This document shows, one piece after another, positions 60,238 to 64,000 of a stretch of 64,000 nt of DNA (within the stretch, counting starts at the first letter, position 1; each line of letters begins with the position of its first letter). The DNA comes from Atopsyche davidsoni. Taxonomy: Eukaryota > Arthropoda > Insecta > Trichoptera > Hydrobiosidae. The notes beneath the pieces are model-generated. The model was given only the letters and a program-made list of their open reading frames with translations, had not been told where the DNA came from and searched no databases. The DNA lies in contig JAILWY010000010.1 of assembly GCA_022113835.1 (NCBI GenBank), positions 15,259,501 to 15,323,500 of the forward strand, written 5' to 3'. The translations under genes were made by a program, and so were the position numbers.

Positions 60238-61739
60238 AACTATGCAAGTGATTACCATACAAGACAAACAAACCAAAATACTTTTTTGTGTAGCATCATA
60301 AATTTGATAAGTAATGAATGTATGAAAGTGATATAATAAAAAACAGGTTCTTTTTTATCGTATTTATAATTGCGATATGTCATCGTTTTTGTATTAATAT
60401 TTTGCAATGATTTTCCTAAAGGAAATTAATAATATAATTTACATCAATATCAGCTCAAAATGATAGGTATTTTGATATGTAATGGTTCACCACAATCCCG
60501 CCTCGACGCGATGTAATTAGTTCAAATATGGACACATAAAAGAGACTTTATAAAAGTAAGGAAGCACACCTCGGGAGGTTGGTGAGTATTGCTGATCTGC
60601 ATCGCCTCGAGGTCGGAAAGTCAATGGCCACCAAAATAATATATAAGAATAATATAAAATTAATGTCGTACAATAATAGTTGTTAACATTCCATACTGAT
60701 CGGAGAATGACTGTACAATTTTAATTCTAATAAACACGACCACACGGTCTATTAAAAACTCAACAAAGGTTAAATACAAATATTCAATAATTAATAAAAG
60801 AAATATCTTACAAATGCACTAATTTTTATAAAATGCACCAACTTGTGGCAAGATATGTCAGAATCAACAGCCATTAGCCACATCTTGGTAACTTGTTCGA
60901 TTTAAACATAAAATAATATATTATTTACATTACTGCAGACATAAATATAAACACAACCTTGCCCGGCGGCCCGGAGGGAGGGCCGAGCCGAGGACGCCGG
61001 CGGGCGGAGGGCCGCGGGACTCATCTTGCCACGAGTTACTTGCGGGCGGGCAACGCTAACAACACGACGTCACCACAACACTCGAGGATGGCACAATAGA
61101 GAATACCAACATAATGAGAACAAACTGACAAATATAAAATATCCTTACAACTTTATGATTTAGAAACGATTAATTTAATTCTTAGCCTATTTGTATGTTA
61201 CGATATCGTATATACACCTTTAACTATATATGTTAATCATGAGTTCTGTAGTGTACTCTGACGTTGAGGTAGATAGGTTCACTCTGTAAATAATCTGGAT
61301 GCGATTGGTTTATTTAAAAGTCGGGTATCATTCCGACGAGTTCTTTTGCACGTGTTTATGGTCAAGTGTTTATTTACATTACTTTGAGTCTGGCGATAGC
61401 CGGTGTCCGCGGAAATGTACCGAGGACGCGTTCCGCCCGACGCCGCTCGCCCGGGACGCGGCTGGGCCCGACGCCGAGGTCGGCGGCGGAAGTGCACGGG
61501 CGTCAGCACTAGCTCAATCGCGATTCAATTACAGTACCTACATAATTTTTTAACATTGTAAATCCCGGCTCAATAATATTATCTTTGTTCTGTGTGTATA
61601 AATGCTAAATAAATATTGTCTATTGATATAGATATAATAGTATAGATCTGTTTTATTAGTCGAGTAGGCAATATGCTCGAGACTTTAAAATACTTAGTTC
61701 ATTTGTAATTATTTGTCATAGTTAGTTAACATACTGTAG

Positions 61740-61845
61740 TCTGAAAACACAGTCGCACCAGAGGCACTTGATAATGACATTCGCCGCCGGGGAGACCCGG
61801 TAGGGGCTTCCTGTGAGTGTCGTATGTTGCAAGTGTGTTTTCAGA
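61740..61845. ncRNA. candidate structured RNA element
   Basis: A perfect 12-bp closing stem (TCTGAAAACACA with TGTGTTTTCAGA) encloses about 80 bases that include a perfect hairpin CCGGG-GAGA-CCCGG with a GNRA-type tetraloop. It may be a structured element in the zinc-finger 3' UTR or an independent RNA. The strand is not determined. Confidence 0.35.
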
Positions 61846-63441
61846 TAGTATCTATTGAGGTAGTCAATTGTATTATAGGTTCGATGAAAATAATTTTCAT
61901 GGTAAACAATATGAAAATAATTAAATTATAAAAAGGCATCTTATGAATAGAATTAGTTACTGGAGTGTTATAAAATTATCTACCATAACATTTTGTCGAA
62001 GAATCAATTTCCAACTCCATACAGCCACACGACTGAGGGAATGTATAGAAAATTGTATGCGTATTGCTCGTGTATGGATTTGGAAATCAAACTAAACATT
62101 AACAATTAATTAAATATATAAACTAATTAAATAACGTAACAACATTCCAAATTTATTTATATTGAAGTTAAAAAAAATCCTCTTGAAATATTTAATTTAA
62201 AAAGATATGTAAAAAAGCTTAACGTACAAAGTATTTCGTCACGCCTTACACGATGTAAATGGCAACGAGATCCCTCCAATAAAAAGATAAAGACATGCTT
62301 GATCTAGCTGAAACACAACCGGTGGCTTCGTCACCTCCTTCCCGGTCTCCCAACATTCACGCCACTCGGTCGTCTAAGCAAACCGATGCGACCCGTCTGT
62401 ACAAATTCATAATAGTGTAAATTCATGCTAAATTGAAATTTTGAATGGGTAGGTATATTCGATTCACCTGTAAGTATTTTTGTACATTATGGTTTCTTTG
62501 TAGGACTATTTAATATTACCTAATATCTAAATACAAATTCAATCATTTTCATAATTGCATTATAATATGTTCGTTCCATTAACTATTTCTAAATAATTAA
62601 CCTAATTCCATATTTATTTATTTATTTTCAATTGTAATTTTTATGTAGCTTAATTTGGCAAATTCGAGGATTTTGTATTTCACATAAAATAAATCTTGAT
62701 GAGGTAGTTGATAAAAAATTTAAATTCGAAATAAATTTCTCAAACAAATATTCGTACAGTAGAAATAGTTATAGAATTTCCAATTGACGACAACTCTGGT
62801 ATAACTCACATACACACGCGTACGGAGAGTGTACAATTATAATATAGTATATTAACAGATAATCACAAACTCAAGGAAAAATACAGACTACCAAGAAATA
62901 ACTTAGTAAACGATAACTAGAAATGTAATCTCACAAAATTAATACATTTTCAACAAGTAACTAATAATGCTTATTGTTGAAAACCTGTATCACTATGATA
63001 GCATAAAAAACTGCACCGATCAAAACAAGTGATTATCCGGCAGGTAAGAATATAAGACAATAACCTTTCGTCCTGAAGTCACCTTGATGCACTCCGCGGA
63101 GAAGTGGAATGACCCAGTCCCGCCGTCGTTACAGCCTTTATATCATTAAAACATACAACAAAGAAATAGTATTCTACATACAAAAAATTATAAACCAACT
63201 TTTAACCAGTTCAAAAAAGTGCCCTGTATTCTGGTCACATCGAGTAAAACAATCAGTCAAACTACTCTAAACCCTGATCAAAAATAACAAAACTATCGCT
63301 AGAAATCGGTAAAGACGATATGCGTATTGCATAAATCGATTGCTTTGCAAATTGAAATATTGCCTGTGATATGTAAAGGGGTGAAGCTTAAGTCGGCAAA
63401 GCCGTGAGATATGTTATATTACAATGTTTGACGCCGACTCC

Positions 63442-64000
63442 CTACAGCCCGCTGGACGCACTGGAGCTCTTTTTGCGATGAGTGTCACTGTGCTTGAGCA
63501 TGTGATCCTTGCGGATAAAGCCCTTGCCGCACTCGAAGCAAGAGAACGGCTTCTCGCCGGAGTGCAGACACATGTGACGCCTGAGGTCCGTCTTATGGTT
63601 GAATTGCTTGGGGCAAAGCTCACATTTAAATGGCTTTTCTCCTGCGTGCTTAGAGTAGTGCTCCTCGTAAGAAGCATCGTTTGGAAATCGTTTGCCACAG
63701 CGGACACATTTGAAGGGTTTTGCACCAGAATGGAATGATTTATTGTGCTGAGTCAGATAACAGGCCTTGTTGAAAAGCTTGTCGCATTCGAAACATTTGT
63801 GTATCTCTGCCGCACCGGTCTTTCCCGCTTGTTTGTTACTGGAAGATAGAGGAGGACCGGACACCGTCGATGATATCGAGGGAGAGCCATTATTTTCGTA
63901 CTCAATTTTGACACTGACGGGACTGGGAGGCGAACTGACTTGAGATTCGTAATTTTCTTTGTTAGAAATGTCTTCAGCTTCCTCTTGCTTGATAGTTATC
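63442..64000 (-). CDS. C2H2 zinc-finger protein, C-terminal part
   Basis: The frame is open from the window edge to TAG at 63442, 185 residues. The upstream part is Ser-, Pro- and Glu-rich and has two sumoylation-type motifs (IKQE and VKIE). Four consecutive C2H2 fingers follow: about 63795-63730 (CFEC...H), 63708-63646 (CVRC...H), 63624-63562 (CELC...H) and 63540-63478 (CFEC...H), joined by linkers HSGAKPF, HAGEKPF and HSGEKPF. A short basic, Ser-rich tail ends the protein. Such proteins bind DNA in the nucleus, usually as transcription factors. The 5' part, including any BTB or ZAD domain, is outside the window, so the gene cannot be named. Confidence 0.92.
   Translation of the reverse strand, partial: ITIKQEEAEDISNKENYESQVSSPPSPVSVKIEYENNGSPSISSTVSGPPLSSSNKQAGKTGAAEIHKCFECDKLFNKACYLTQHNKSFHSGAKPFKCVRCGKRFPNDASYEEHYSKHAGEKPFKCELCPKQFNHKTDLRRHMCLHSGEKPFSCFECGKGFIRKDHMLKHSDTHRKKSSSASSGL

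Larger units (their letters stand above)
59401..63441 (-). other. probable 3' UTR and flank of the zinc-finger gene
   Basis: Downstream of the zinc-finger stop codon on the minus strand. AT-rich with GC-rich blocks at about 60480-60640, 60955-61080, 61380-61520, 61740-61845, 62280-62420 and 63060-63140. The 61.3-61.5 kb block is open for 76-84 codons on both strands, which I read as composition. How far the 3' UTR extends is not known. Confidence 0.35.

Noticed and set aside
61265..61285. let-7-like seed TGAGGTAG (also near 61855)
   Set aside because: Only the first eight bases match and no complementary arm forms a precursor hairpin nearby.
61279..61553. Opposing 76- and 84-codon frames
   Set aside because: Both strands are open only because the block is GC-rich, and it lies in the probable 3' flank of the zinc-finger gene.
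63414..63738. 103- and 104-codon frames overlapping the zinc fingers
   Set aside because: Shadows of the zinc-finger reading frame.

Overview
The window looks like insect nuclear DNA, most likely from a moth or butterfly. It is very AT-rich and broken by short GC-rich islands. It has intron-bearing genes with GT-AG splice sites, many (TA)n tracts, foldback elements and a lepidopteran-style odorant-binding protein gene. There are no bacterial operons, rRNAs, tRNAs or CRISPR arrays. Exon models below come from reading splice signals and phase by eye. No homology search was possible.

Layout. 2.5-4.0 kb (minus): a complete six-exon odorant-binding protein gene with a TATA box, the best-supported gene here. 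5-11 kb: AT-rich DNA with a few exon-like islands and a frameshifted coding relic. 12.55-19.2 kb (minus): an unrecognised three-exon gene for a disordered, charged, Ser-rich protein of about 424 residues, with a long (TA)n tract and a foldback element in its introns. 19.3-32 kb: several isolated ORFs and exon-like islands on both strands, including a 104-codon Cys-rich ORF at 24 kb, a first-exon candidate at 29.4 kb (plus) and a two-exon candidate at 30-30.9 kb (minus).

33-42 kb: a non-coding repeat domain built from long direct duplications about 4.6 and 5.2 kb apart, paired GC-rich boxes and a short interspersed family that also occurs alone at 25, 31 and 32 kb. 43-46 kb: a candidate terminal exon and a GC-rich promoter-like block, both minus. 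47.3-51.2 kb (plus): a CpG-island-led transcript candidate with good splice sites, an upstream ORF and a tiny secreted-peptide ORF. Beside its first exon are a foldback MITE and two perfect tetraloop hairpins. 51.85-52.98 kb (minus, converging on it): a small gene from another CpG island that ends in a transmembrane anchor. Its two reading frames overlap as expected for a +1 frameshift or for two overlapping ORFs.

53-58 kb: isolated exon candidates on the minus strand, one with a clear signal peptide. 58-63.4 kb: AT-rich DNA with GC-rich, hairpin-forming blocks, probably in part the 3' UTR of the last gene. 63.44-64.0 kb (minus): the 3' end of a four-finger C2H2 zinc-finger gene cut by the window edge.

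Only the OBP gene, the zinc-finger gene and the 12.55-19.2 kb gene are strongly supported. GC-rich islands stay open in several frames by composition alone, so the single-exon calls are tentative. The genes show no common pathway.
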